DNA from: QQWI01 sp964522015
GTDB lineage: Bacteria; Bacillota; Clostridia; Peptostreptococcales; Acidaminobacteraceae
NCBI GenBank assembly: GCA_964522015.1
Contig: CAZFST010000017.1
Coordinates: 1-64,000, forward strand
Length of the DNA: 64,000 nt
Reading direction: 5' to 3'
Below the pieces are notes generated by a model, which had not been told where the DNA came from, searched no databases, and saw nothing but the letters and a program-made list of their open reading frames with translations. Positions 26,854 to 35,518 of the stretch are shown here, piece by piece; the stretch's first letter is position 1, and every line of letters starts with the position of its first letter. Made by a program: the position numbers and the translations under genes.

Positions 26854-28121
26854 ATCGATCCCAGTATCACCAGAATCATTTCAGGGTCCTCTTCTTTAAA
26901 TTGAGTTGGATCCACAATCACCTCAGAAAACTCAAAGTAGGCTTTTAAATCGTGTCCAAGGCCTTCCCGAGGCACAACAATTCTTGTTCTCATTGTCCTT
27001 GCGCCACTATATTTAACAGCATCGGTGATTGTATAGCCAGCCAAGGTCAGCATCTCTTTTGTACTTTCTGTTAAATCCTTTTTACTGGTTCCATTGAGAA
27101 TCTTAATAGGGATTTGCTTAGAATCTTCAAGGGGTGTTTTGTCTGATTCAATTGTATCCTGTACAAACGCAATCAGTTCCTCTGTAGACGGTGGTATTTG
27201 ATATGAACCACCATTGATTGTTTCACTGACACTTGGTAGCGTATGGGCATAGACACGCTTTAAATCAGCGTCTTTAGCGGTATTCAAAATACTGATGGCA
27301 TCTTCAAGTGTGGCATCAGTTGTGACAAATTCAGTTAGAGAAGCGTAGATTTGAGTCATATTAAAGATGCTATTGGCAGAAAACAATTTTTTAACAAATG
27401 CTGTTAAGAAATACTGTTGCATTTCCATACGGCCAAAATCGCCGTAACCCTTATGTGAATTACTTTGACGGAATCTAACAAATTGTTCTGCCATCTCACC
27501 ATCTAGGGTTTGCAAACCCGCTTTCAAGCTAATATGAAGATCCTGTGAGGGATCATGGTATTCCAAGTTTTGAGGTACATTAACCTCAACCCCACCCACA
27601 GAATCAACCACCTTTTTAAAACCAGCAATGTTGATTAAAACAAAATGGTCAATTTTAATATTCATCAGTTCTTCTGCCACTTGGGTTGTCAAAGAAGCAG
27701 GGCTACTGTAGTCTGCAGCTTTCCCATAAGAATGCATCTCAGTCAACTTCATATGATCTGATCTATAGTGAATCAATTCTTTAAGTTCATCGGAAACTTC
27801 GATTCTATAATCCCTTGGAATAGAAAACAGGGAGGTAGTCTTAGTTTTTTGATTGTAATGGATGACCATCATTGTGTCGGTTCTTAAACCGCTTTTATCG
27901 GTCCCCATTAACAGGATATTAAGAGTCTCAGCTTCAAAAGTAACTGGTTTGGACTCTTTAGATTCATCTACTTTAATTAGTGGTTTTTCTTCCACTGTTC
28001 TTTCTGTCACGAAAGGTTTGTAGAGTTGGGTTGTTATACCATAAGCCACTACCACTATTGTGATGATGATTGCTAGCGCAATCAAGGAATAGCTAACCCA
28101 TTTTTTTTCTAATACTTTCAT
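26844..28121 (-). CDS. LCP (LytR-CpsA-Psr) family cell-wall protein
   Basis: This enzyme transfers undecaprenyl-linked polymers (teichoic acids or capsule) to peptidoglycan at the outer membrane face. One N-terminal helix (about 8-30) anchors it. The LCP domain (about 70-260) shows LNILLMGTDKSGLRTDTMM, LFSIPRDYRIEV and VRFRQSNSHKGYGDFGRM with the conserved Arg and Asp residues that bind the polyprenyl phosphate. A LytR_C domain follows (about 330-420, PIKILNGTSKKDL). The ATG at 28121 is preferred over an upstream one since GAGGG lies directly before it. It is monocistronic. Confidence 0.92.
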   Translation of the reverse strand: MKVLEKKWVSYSLIALAIIITIVVVAYGITTQLYKPFVTERTVEEKPLIKVDESKESKPVTFEAETLNILLMGTDKSGLRTDTMMVIHYNQKTKTTSLFSIPRDYRIEVSDELKELIHYRSDHMKLTEMHSYGKAADYSSPASLTTQVAEELMNIKIDHFVLINIAGFKKVVDSVGGVEVNVPQNLEYHDPSQDLHISLKAGLQTLDGEMAEQFVRFRQSNSHKGYGDFGRMEMQQYFLTAFVKKLFSANSIFNMTQIYASLTEFVTTDATLEDAISILNTAKDADLKRVYAHTLPSVSETINGGSYQIPPSTEELIAFVQDTIESDKTPLEDSKQIPIKILNGTSKKDLTESTKEMLTLAGYTITDAVKYSGARTMRTRIVVPREGLGHDLKAYFEFSEVIVDPTQFKEEDPEMILVILGSIQP

Positions 28122-28235
28122 TTTCGTCCCTCTTGTCTTCTGTTTTTCGATAATCAGCATAATTTTTACTTTACCATATTATAAGCACGAAAACAATTAG
28201 AACTGTGGGCTTACCTTTTGTTCAGAAATTTAAAA

Positions 28236-29477
28236 TCACTCAAAATAGTATCCAGTCACCTCCTGGCCACCCTCGATTTTCTGGATTTCTTTAGGGATGA
28301 CTACATACCCATTTGAATTAGTCAGCAACGTAATCATACCCGATTTACCCGATGTTGGCGTCGCTAAAAGTCTCCCTTCTTCTTTTATTAACGTCACCAT
28401 TTGATAAGTATCTCTGCCTGGGGCCCCGTAAATAGTTTTTTTCAGTATTGCTTTTGCCCCATGATCCATGGGAACAGAATAACCCCAAGTTTTAAGAATT
28501 TCCCCAACTATCAGTTTAAAAACAACAATGGCAGACACCGGGTGTCCCGGAAGACCAATAACTGGCTTATTTCCGTGTTTAGCAATGATGGTTGGTTTTC
28601 CTGGTTTAATGGCCATACCACTAGATAAAACCCCAGGGGTACATAGTTCACTGAGTAAATCATATGTATAATCTTTTTCGCCTACAGAGCTACCACCTGA
28701 GATAATGACCATGTCAGAAGCTTCAATGGCCTGGCCTACCTTTTTTAATAGGATTTGATAGTCATCGCAAAGCACTTTGCGCCCAATGACCTCAAGGCCC
28801 ATTTTACGGCACAGGGCCCCTAGGGTGTAAGAGTTGACTTCACGTATTTGTCCAAGGCTAACAGGTGGTGGTTGGGCGGCTGCTTCCCCATCTACCAGTT
28901 GGCCACCATCAACCAATTCGTCTCCGGTTGAAAGAAGGGTGACCCGAGGTCTTTTTAACACTTGTACCCAGTATTTTCCCAGGGACGCTAGGGCTCCTAT
29001 TTCCTGTTCTCTGATGACCCTTCCTGACTGTAATACAACATCACCTAGTTGCATATCAGCACCTCGGTTAATGATGTTGTCACCCATCGGGGCTGGTGCC
29101 GAAAATCTGATATGATTTGGATCCACCTGGGATGTGGTCTCGATCATCACCATGGCTTGAGCTCCCTCAGGTACAAAGGCACCTGTTGGCACATACAGAC
29201 ATTGGCCCTCATTTAAAACCAAGTCGGTGGTGGTGCCAATTCCAATTTTACCAACCAGATTGAGGACACAGGGCTCCGTAAAAGAACGTACTGCGTAACC
29301 ATCCACGGTTGATTTTGGAAAGGCTGGTATGATTTCATCGCTAATAATGGCTTCTGCCAAAGTTCTGCCATAGCTTTCCTCAAGAGTGACACTTTCCACT
29401 TCCTGATAACCCCCTAAAAAATGAAGGCGCAAATTTTCTAGAACAGATTCTATTGGGTTCATTTCGATTTTTTTCAT
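28236..29477 (-). CDS. moeA: Molybdopterin molybdotransferase MoeA
   Basis: This enzyme inserts molybdate into adenylylated molybdopterin. Within 413 residues it shows the domain III entry FPKSTVDGYAVRS near residue 55, VTLLSTGDELV, the MPT-binding SGGSSVGEKDYT and PGKPTIIAK followed by GLPGHPVSA. The frame stays open upstream into the xdhC end, but MoeA similarity begins at the ATG at 29477, so that start is used; its ribosome binding site is weak. It is the last gene of the 13-gene operon, giving the molybdenum hydroxylase its own cofactor supply. No other moa/mob genes lie in the window. Confidence 0.92.
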   Translation of the reverse strand: MKKIEMNPIESVLENLRLHFLGGYQEVESVTLEESYGRTLAEAIISDEIIPAFPKSTVDGYAVRSFTEPCVLNLVGKIGIGTTTDLVLNEGQCLYVPTGAFVPEGAQAMVMIETTSQVDPNHIRFSAPAPMGDNIINRGADMQLGDVVLQSGRVIREQEIGALASLGKYWVQVLKRPRVTLLSTGDELVDGGQLVDGEAAAQPPPVSLGQIREVNSYTLGALCRKMGLEVIGRKVLCDDYQILLKKVGQAIEASDMVIISGGSSVGEKDYTYDLLSELCTPGVLSSGMAIKPGKPTIIAKHGNKPVIGLPGHPVSAIVVFKLIVGEILKTWGYSVPMDHGAKAILKKTIYGAPGRDTYQMVTLIKEEGRLLATPTSGKSGMITLLTNSNGYVVIPKEIQKIEGGQEVTGYYFE

Positions 29478-29505
29478 AGCTAGCCACCACGTCCTCATAT
29501 GTTTG

Positions 29506-29554
29506 TTTAGTCCGAAGTTTTTAAGTTCTAAGGTATTTAGTCCAAAGTTTTTTT
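29506..29554. repeat. 30-bp spaced duplication at the xdhC stop
   Basis: TTTAGTCCGAAGTTTTT (29506) recurs as TTTAGTCCAAAGTTTTT (29536), period 30. The second copy (plus-strand order) contains the xdhC stop codon. It is one of several stop-linked duplications in this operon. Confidence 0.75.
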
Positions 29555-30358
29555 GATATCTTTCATAAATGGGCCACTTTTTCCAAACTGAACCGCTTGA
29601 ATTTCTGCAAGGATGCCAAGGGCAATCTCCGCCGGAGTTTCCCCCCCAATGTCCAAACCAATTGGTCCGTGGACCCTTTGCAATAGTGATTTTGGAACCC
29701 CTTGGTTCAATAGTTCTGTAAAACAATGCCTAATTTTAGTGGCGCTACCTATGATGCCGATATACCCTGCATCCGTTCCAACCACCCGTTTTAAAACCTC
29801 TAGGTCGTAGGTATGTCCGTGGGTGATAATCACGATATTTGACAAGGGAGATAGTTTCATTTTCTCAATAGCCATATCAAGATCCCCAGTATAAAGCTGA
29901 TCTACTTTTGGAAAACGCTCTGTGCTACTATAACCTTCTCTGACGTCATAGAGACTCACCTGGTAATCAAGGGCTTTTGCAAAATCGCTGAGGACAAGAC
30001 CAATATGGCCCCCTCCAAATATAATCAGTTGCTTCTCATTTTTAAAAACCTTGATAAAGACATCAACAGTGCCACCACAAACCATTTTAAGGGCGACATC
30101 AGAATCTTTCATGGTTAGCTCATAATGGCAGGCCATTGATTGATTTTCGCTGATGCAATTCTGGGCGTCCTTCTTTGCCCTTTCTTCAACCCCGCCTCCG
30201 CCAATGGTACCAGCAATCAGATTGCCCTTACTGTCCACTAACATCATACTTCCCATGTCCCTAGGACCACTTCCAAACTTACTGGTCACGGTAACGAGTG
30301 CAACTTCTTCCCGCTTTTCAATGCACATCACCAGTTGCTTCATCAACATGGCATCCAT
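29537..30358 (-). CDS. xdhC: XdhC/CoxF family molybdenum-cofactor insertion protein
   Basis: This chaperone binds molybdopterin cofactor, guides its sulfuration and loads it into molybdenum hydroxylases. An N-terminal XdhC_CoxI domain carries TSKFGSGPRDMGSMM and GTIGGGGVEERA, with the family Cys in MVCGGTVDVFI (about residue 94). A C-terminal Rossmann domain follows (QLIIFGGGHIGLVLSDFAKAL near 110, GIIGSATKIRH near 207, GLDIGGETPAEIALGILAEI). At 273 residues it is full length. GGAGGG precedes the ATG. Its presence in the operon indicates that the hydroxylase uses a sulfurated cofactor. Confidence 0.92.
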   Translation of the reverse strand: MDAMLMKQLVMCIEKREEVALVTVTSKFGSGPRDMGSMMLVDSKGNLIAGTIGGGGVEERAKKDAQNCISENQSMACHYELTMKDSDVALKMVCGGTVDVFIKVFKNEKQLIIFGGGHIGLVLSDFAKALDYQVSLYDVREGYSSTERFPKVDQLYTGDLDMAIEKMKLSPLSNIVIITHGHTYDLEVLKRVVGTDAGYIGIIGSATKIRHCFTELLNQGVPKSLLQRVHGPIGLDIGGETPAEIALGILAEIQAVQFGKSGPFMKDIKKTLD

Positions 30359-30369
30359 TTGAAGCCCTC

Positions 30370-31554
30370 CTATAAGACACCTTTCTCAATAAGGCATTTG
30401 ATTTCTTCATCAGTATAGCCTAAATATGTTTTTAAAACCTCAGTGTTGTGTTGCCCCAAAGTAGGTGCCGGGCTGACTACCGCTCCAGGTGTCTCACTCA
30501 TTTTAATGGCTACTCCTGGCATTTTCAGTTTTCCAGCCGTGGGATGATCCACTTCTATAATCATTTCCCGAGCAAGGACCTGTTCATCTGCCATCACTTG
30601 ATCAATGTAGTTAATGGGACCATTAGGTACACCAGCATGATTAAAAATGGATTCCCATGTTTTCGCTGGCTTCTCTTTCATTTTATCAGCAATGATGGGT
30701 CTTAAAATATCATAGTTGGCATTTCTTTGGGGATTGGTGGCAAAGCGGGGATCATCAACAAGTGTGCTAAGTTCTGCTACCTCGCAAAACCGCTTCCATA
30801 ACTCATCATTGCCAACTGCAATCACCAGTTTTGTATCCTGTGTCTCAAAAGGTTCAAAGGGAACAATAGAGGTATGTCTATTGCCTGCAGGCTTTGGTAC
30901 TTCCTTTGTTACCACATACCGGGCAATGGCATTTTCAAGCATGGCCACCTGACAATCAAGCATGGCAACATCTACCTTTTGACCAATGCCTGTTTGGTTT
31001 TTATGATTAAGCGCAGCCAGCACCCCAACTGCTGTAAATAGGCCTGCAGAAATGTCCCCAATAGAAGGACCAACCCGAGTGGGCTCCCCGTCTTTGGCCC
31101 CGGTAATACTCATAATGCCACCCATGGCCTGAACCACCCCATCGTAGGCTGGTCTTAGGCTGTAGGGACCAGTGTGTCCAAAGCCTGAAGCTGCGGCGTA
31201 GATGATTTTGGGATTGATTAATTTAAGTGCCTCATAGCCTAGCCCTAACTTCTCCATGGTGCCAGGTCTGAAATTCTCGATCACCACATCCACATCTAGA
31301 ATTAATTTTCGAAAAATCGCTTTGCCCGTTTCGTGTTTAAGGTTTAGGGTCAAACTTTTTTTATTGCGATTAAGACTCATAAAATAGGCGCTTTCCCCAT
31401 TCTGATAGGGACCGAAATGTCTGGAATCATCCCCTTTGCCTGGAGATTCAATCTTGATGATTTCAGCGCCCAAGTCACCTAGAAGCATGGTGCAATAGGG
31501 TCCAGCCAGTACCCTTGTCAAATCTAACACTTTTAAACCCGCCAGTGGACCCAT
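30370..31554 (-). CDS. CaiB/BaiF (class III) CoA-transferase
   Basis: The 394 residues match formyl-CoA transferase-type enzymes that move CoA between carboxylic acids. Signatures: LKVLDLTRVLAGPYCTMLLG at the N-terminus, KIESPGKGDDSRHFGP, LNRNKKSLTLNLK, ENFRPGTMEKLG and the catalytic Asp in GPSIGDISAGLFTAVG (about residue 170). AAGGAGG precedes the ATG. In this operon it probably activates a carboxylic acid (oxalate-, oxamate- or malonate-like) made by the upstream hydrolases, or recycles CoA for it. Family is firm, substrate inferred only from context. Confidence 0.9.
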   Translation of the reverse strand: MGPLAGLKVLDLTRVLAGPYCTMLLGDLGAEIIKIESPGKGDDSRHFGPYQNGESAYFMSLNRNKKSLTLNLKHETGKAIFRKLILDVDVVIENFRPGTMEKLGLGYEALKLINPKIIYAAASGFGHTGPYSLRPAYDGVVQAMGGIMSITGAKDGEPTRVGPSIGDISAGLFTAVGVLAALNHKNQTGIGQKVDVAMLDCQVAMLENAIARYVVTKEVPKPAGNRHTSIVPFEPFETQDTKLVIAVGNDELWKRFCEVAELSTLVDDPRFATNPQRNANYDILRPIIADKMKEKPAKTWESIFNHAGVPNGPINYIDQVMADEQVLAREMIIEVDHPTAGKLKMPGVAIKMSETPGAVVSPAPTLGQHNTEVLKTYLGYTDEEIKCLIEKGVL

Positions 31555-31565
31555 TTAAGCCTCCT

Positions 31566-31597
31566 TGTTAAACTTCTTCCCTGTTAAACTTCTTCTT
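31566..31597. repeat. 16-bp tandem duplication across the cyclase stop codon
   Basis: TGTTAAACTTCTTC occurs at 31566 and 31582 (period 16). On the minus strand the copy nearest the gene holds the TAA stop; the second copy leads straight into the AAGGAGG of the CoA-transferase gene. Confidence 0.85.
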
Positions 31598-32384
31598 TAA
31601 ACGCAACGATTCTGCAAAATGCAGATTCACCACCTTGGAATTTCCAAGGGAAACAACCGACAATCAGTCTTTGATTGGAAACTTCATCAATCCGGCCACC
31701 TAGGTTTTCTGCATGGATGATTTCGTCCGGTTTCTTAAAGACATGGACGTGCATGGCTTGGTAAGCCTCTGGCCAAGGGTAGATTTCATCTAAGGTCTTG
31801 CCATATTTCTTTTGAAGATAAGCATCGCATGCCTTTGCTTCACCTGGTTCCCAATCTCTTATTTTAGTGTTCATTGGGTGATCAGCCGAACCACAGTCCA
31901 CCCCAATCCACTTGATTTCCATTTTCTTGACCCAATCCGGAAATTCCATTGAAGGACCTGGGTGTCTGAGCATATATCGTCTCTCATCTGCTTCAGGCTG
32001 ATCCCAACCGTATTTATGGTAGCCAGTATTGATAATCAGAATGTCGCCTTTTTTAACTTCCACACGGTCCATAATGTCCTGAGGCGTATAGATAGAGAAA
32101 TCTTCGGTCATATCCGATAAATCCACCACCACTGCAGGTCCGCATAATTTTTCAAGTTCAATGGCAGCAATGTCTCTGCCAGCTGTATCAAAATGCAAGG
32201 GCCCATCTAAGTGTGTTCCTACATGGTTAGAGGTTGTAATCAACTGCCCATTGGCACCGTTTGGAGACAAACGCTTAAAGAATTTCACCTGAAGTGGCTC
32301 GTAAGTTGGCCAAGGTGGTGTCAAATGGCTGGTGTTTTGCGACAGATCAAACATCTTAACATTTTCCCAAAATTTCATCATCAT
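31584..32384 (-). CDS. Cyclase/kynurenine formamidase-like metal hydrolase
   Basis: This 266-residue enzyme of the cyclase superfamily carries the metal-binding motif HVGTHLDGPLH (HxGTHxDxPxH), shared with kynurenine formamidase and isatin hydrolase. Further family blocks are GDILIINTGYHKYG and GVDCGSADHPMNT. Such enzymes open cyclic amides or cleave formamides using Mn or Zn. Placed between AllG and a CoA transferase, it could open a ring made by the molybdenum hydroxylase. GGAGG lies before three successive ATG codons; the first is used here, though the second is better spaced. Substrate is unknown. Confidence 0.88.
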   Translation of the reverse strand: MMMKFWENVKMFDLSQNTSHLTPPWPTYEPLQVKFFKRLSPNGANGQLITTSNHVGTHLDGPLHFDTAGRDIAAIELEKLCGPAVVVDLSDMTEDFSIYTPQDIMDRVEVKKGDILIINTGYHKYGWDQPEADERRYMLRHPGPSMEFPDWVKKMEIKWIGVDCGSADHPMNTKIRDWEPGEAKACDAYLQKKYGKTLDEIYPWPEAYQAMHVHVFKKPDEIIHAENLGGRIDEVSNQRLIVGCFPWKFQGGESAFCRIVAFKEEV

Positions 32385-32429
32385 AATCCTCCATAATAGA
32401 TCCTATTTTTATCAGTTTGTTTCGCGTTT

Positions 32430-33875
32430 TTACAACTGGCCGTCCTCCGCCATCTTCTGTACAAAGGCTTCAAGGGCATCCTCAAAACACTTCATCGGTG
32501 GCCTAACTAGTCCTGCGCCAACTTGTCCTACCCCCGCATTTTTGTGGGCAATACCCGTGTTGATGATTGGTAAAATCTGTGTCTCAATGACTTTTCTAAT
32601 ATCGATGCCAGTGGGGGTCCCTCTAAAATTCAAAGCTGGCATCTTGTAAGCTTCGCTTTCACTTTCCGTAATTTCATACATACTGGTGGTGTAATTGATA
32701 GCATCCTGTGGTGTTCCTCCAACAAATTGAACAATAGCAGGTGCCGTTGCCATGGCAAATCCCCCAATGCCGCTTGTCTCTGTAATCACCGAGTCCCCAA
32801 TATCAGGATTTGCATCCTCCTTTGAATAGCCAGGAAAGAATAGACCGTCAATCATTTCAGCTGGGGCAGTAAACCACCTGTTGGCTATTCCAGAGACCCG
32901 AATACCAAAGTCAGTCCCATTACGGGCCATGGTATAGACAATTGTCGAATAAGGAACGCCACCAACTGGATCAAGAGCAGCTTTTGCTGCTGGCATGGTG
33001 AGGTTCAAGAAAAAGTGATCATTTGAGTGCATGAATTTCAGTACATCGGACTTTTCTTGATTAGAAAAATTCGTCATCACAATGTAAGGTGCCATTTCCC
33101 GAATAAAAAGTGACGTCCCTGCTTTGTTCCGATTGTGTCCCTCATCCCCCATTTGAACCACCTGAGCCACCATGGATTTTAAATCCATGGGACCTCTTAA
33201 ATCCAGTGCTTCTTTCAAAACAGGTGCCAAAATGTTAGCCATCCACTTAAGACGGTTAATGACTTCTTCACTATAGGCACCATATCTCAATACTTTCCCT
33301 AAGCCCTCGTTCAAAGTACAGTAAGCATAATTGCCAAAGGCTTCATTCTTGATAATCCAAACAGGCATGGAAGCCGTAATAACTCCAGCCATAGGCCCAA
33401 CTGCATTATGGTGATGACAGGAATCGAATTTAATTTGTCCTGAGGTCACAAGCTGTGTGGCACTCTCCTCGTCAGTTGCCAGACCCTCGTAGATCAGGCC
33501 GCCAATAATGGCGCCTTTTAAGGGGCCGCTCATCCGTTCCCAAGAGATAGGAGGACCAGCATGCAAGATCGTCATTTTATCCATATTGGGGATGTCATCC
33601 CCAGCAATGCCGATGCCAATCAAAGTTGGCTGGGCCTTTTGAAGATTTTCAACGGCCTTTTGATTGGCTTTGTTAATTAAATCCTGTAAATCACCGCTGC
33701 CTTTATAGATTAGGTCAAGGTGGGCCATCATATGCTGATTGCCACCAGCCCTTGGACGCCAGTTCATTTGAAGGGTTTCAACCCCTTGTTCCTTTAAGTC
33801 CTTGTGGAAGGATTCAAGCCCCATATTGATGACCTTGAGATCCTGGGAAAAAAGCTGATTTAATGGATGCATCAT
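32430..33875 (-). CDS. allG: DUF1116 protein, AllG/YlbE-like carbamoyltransferase subunit
   Basis: The 481 residues match DUF1116, the family of E. coli YlbE (AllG). AllG works with AllF and AllH as an oxamate carbamoyltransferase that, in allantoin use, converts oxalurate and phosphate to oxamate and carbamoyl phosphate. Seen here: GIGIAGDDIPNMDKMTILHA near residue 90, HHHNAVGPMAGVITASMPVW, the long MGDEGHNRNKAGTSLFIREM block, and TSGIGGFAMATAPAIVQFVGG. AGGGGGG precedes the ATG pair. It sits directly after allF. The triad is intact, so an active complex is likely, but the substrate may differ from that in E. coli. Confidence 0.88.
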   Translation of the reverse strand: MMHPLNQLFSQDLKVINMGLESFHKDLKEQGVETLQMNWRPRAGGNQHMMAHLDLIYKGSGDLQDLINKANQKAVENLQKAQPTLIGIGIAGDDIPNMDKMTILHAGPPISWERMSGPLKGAIIGGLIYEGLATDEESATQLVTSGQIKFDSCHHHNAVGPMAGVITASMPVWIIKNEAFGNYAYCTLNEGLGKVLRYGAYSEEVINRLKWMANILAPVLKEALDLRGPMDLKSMVAQVVQMGDEGHNRNKAGTSLFIREMAPYIVMTNFSNQEKSDVLKFMHSNDHFFLNLTMPAAKAALDPVGGVPYSTIVYTMARNGTDFGIRVSGIANRWFTAPAEMIDGLFFPGYSKEDANPDIGDSVITETSGIGGFAMATAPAIVQFVGGTPQDAINYTTSMYEITESESEAYKMPALNFRGTPTGIDIRKVIETQILPIINTGIAHKNAGVGQVGAGLVRPPMKCFEDALEAFVQKMAEDGQL

Positions 33876-33900
33876 GCCCCCCTTTTAAGTGGACTTAATC

Positions 33901-33980
33901 CTTGGATTAATCTTTAATTTTCTTTGATTAATCTTTAATGTCCCTCGGATTAATCTTTAATTACCCTTTGATTAATCTGC
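33901..33980. repeat. Four 21-22 bp tandem repeats across the allF stop
   Basis: The core GATTAATCTTTAAT repeats with period 21-22 (first base G at about 33904, 33925, 33948 and the shortened copy at 33970). The copy farthest into allF encodes its last residues; the others lie beyond the stop in the allF-allG spacer, each able to give another in-phase or near-phase end. Confidence 0.88.
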
Positions 33981-35518
33981 TTCAACACCAACTCTACAAA
34001 TCTCACTGCTTGAGCATTGGAGGGCATCACCACCACACCAACCCCCTCTAAGGCCGCTTTTGACTGCTCAAACCCCTGGGGATCTCCCACTGTGCCGGTG
34101 ATAGATGCCACTGCAATCAGCGATTTATCTGTTTTTTTCAATTTTTCTTTAACAATAGCAATGGCATCAGCCACTTCTTTAGCCGGATTCTGGTGAGAGC
34201 CAAAGCCAAGAACCACATCTAAAAGAAGTACCGCCGTACTGCCATCAACATCTCTCATTAAACGCTCAGTCCTGGTTGACGGATCGATCATGGGATGGGG
34301 TCTACCCACAGTAAATTGATCTTCACCAAGATCCAATACCACATGACCACTTAAGTGTTTTAGATTTTCAAGGCGATACTCAGGCTCTAAAGGAATATTT
34401 GAATAGATGGGTCCTATTGAATTGCCAAGGATTTTCATGGCTTCATCTGCCAGAGTGCCACCGGTATAAAGCCCTCTTAAATACACCTGATCTGGTTTTA
34501 AGCTTTCAAAAGAACTCTCAACTAATTGATGAAGGACCTGCTCAGAAAATCCGAATCCTGTAAAATCAACTGGTTCTTCACCCTTAGCAAGGGCCACTGC
34601 TTTATAGGCTGCATCTTCGAGGGTTAAGCACGGGTAAGCACCAGCTGCTCTAATCATCTGAGCATCCCCGCCAATAAAGTCCACCACCACTGGTTTATCA
34701 GTGGTTTTAACCAGGCTAAGAATTTTCTGGGCCACTTCTTTAGCTGGTGGCTTTGAAATCAACACAATCACCTGGGTACCAGGGTCCTGTATCAAGGCCT
34801 CAAACCCTTGCATCATCATCAGCCCACCAATTTCCAGCTTTAAATCCCTACCACCGGTGCCTATCACCTGGGAAACCCCAGAGCCTAACTGATCAATCAA
34901 GCAAGTCACCTCTTGAGTTCCAGTTCCTGATGCACCAATCACACCAATAGGACCTCGCCTAACCACATTTGCAAAACAAAGAGGGATGCCATTAATAATG
35001 GCTGTACCACAGTCTGGACCCATCATCAGCAGCCCTTTCTCAACAGCCCCTTGTTTCATTCGCAGTTCAGCTTCTATGGAGACCTGATCTGAAAACAGCA
35101 TCACATGCATATTTTGATCAAGGGCATTCATGACTTCAGCTTCAGCATATTGCCCTCCGATGGACACCAAAAGCAGATTCGCCTCAGGCATTTTCTCCAT
35201 GGCCCCATCTAGACTTACCGGTTGATATTCGCTGCCAGACTGTTTCTTTTTTTGTGTCAAAAGGGTAGTTACTTTTTCTATGACCAAAGCCATCACTTGG
35301 TCACTGATCACATCAGCTACAATAAAAAAATCATTAACCCCTAAACCCTCTAAATCCTGATGATACAAATTCAACTGAGCCGTCAACTCTTTATTGAGTC
35401 CAGTTCCCATCCCCACCAAAACTTCGCTAACCCCTTCAACGCCTTTGATTTCTTTTGAAATCAGCATTAAGGTCACTGAATCATAATAGGTGTTTTTTCT
35501 CACATCGCATTTAATCAT
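33950..35518 (-). CDS. allF: FdrA/AllF acyl-CoA synthetase-like subunit
   Basis: The 522 residues match FdrA (AllF), related to succinyl-CoA ligase alpha/beta chains. An N-terminal region precedes a CoA-ligase-like Rossmann core with LLMMGPDCGTAIINGIPLCF and GPIGVIGASGTGTQEVTCL (about 175-205), then GTGGRDLKLEIGGLMM and a C-terminal ligase-type part with GGTLADEAM and RPHPMIDPSTRTERL. AllF is needed with AllG and AllH for oxamate carbamoyltransferase activity in E. coli. It overlaps the end of allH by 8 bp, so the subunits are co-translated. Its 3' end lies in a tandem repeat, so its last residues are probably not conserved. Confidence 0.9.
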   Translation of the reverse strand: MIKCDVRKNTYYDSVTLMLISKEIKGVEGVSEVLVGMGTGLNKELTAQLNLYHQDLEGLGVNDFFIVADVISDQVMALVIEKVTTLLTQKKKQSGSEYQPVSLDGAMEKMPEANLLLVSIGGQYAEAEVMNALDQNMHVMLFSDQVSIEAELRMKQGAVEKGLLMMGPDCGTAIINGIPLCFANVVRRGPIGVIGASGTGTQEVTCLIDQLGSGVSQVIGTGGRDLKLEIGGLMMMQGFEALIQDPGTQVIVLISKPPAKEVAQKILSLVKTTDKPVVVDFIGGDAQMIRAAGAYPCLTLEDAAYKAVALAKGEEPVDFTGFGFSEQVLHQLVESSFESLKPDQVYLRGLYTGGTLADEAMKILGNSIGPIYSNIPLEPEYRLENLKHLSGHVVLDLGEDQFTVGRPHPMIDPSTRTERLMRDVDGSTAVLLLDVVLGFGSHQNPAKEVADAIAIVKEKLKKTDKSLIAVASITGTVGDPQGFEQSKAALEGVGVVVMPSNAQAVRFVELVLKQINQRVIKD

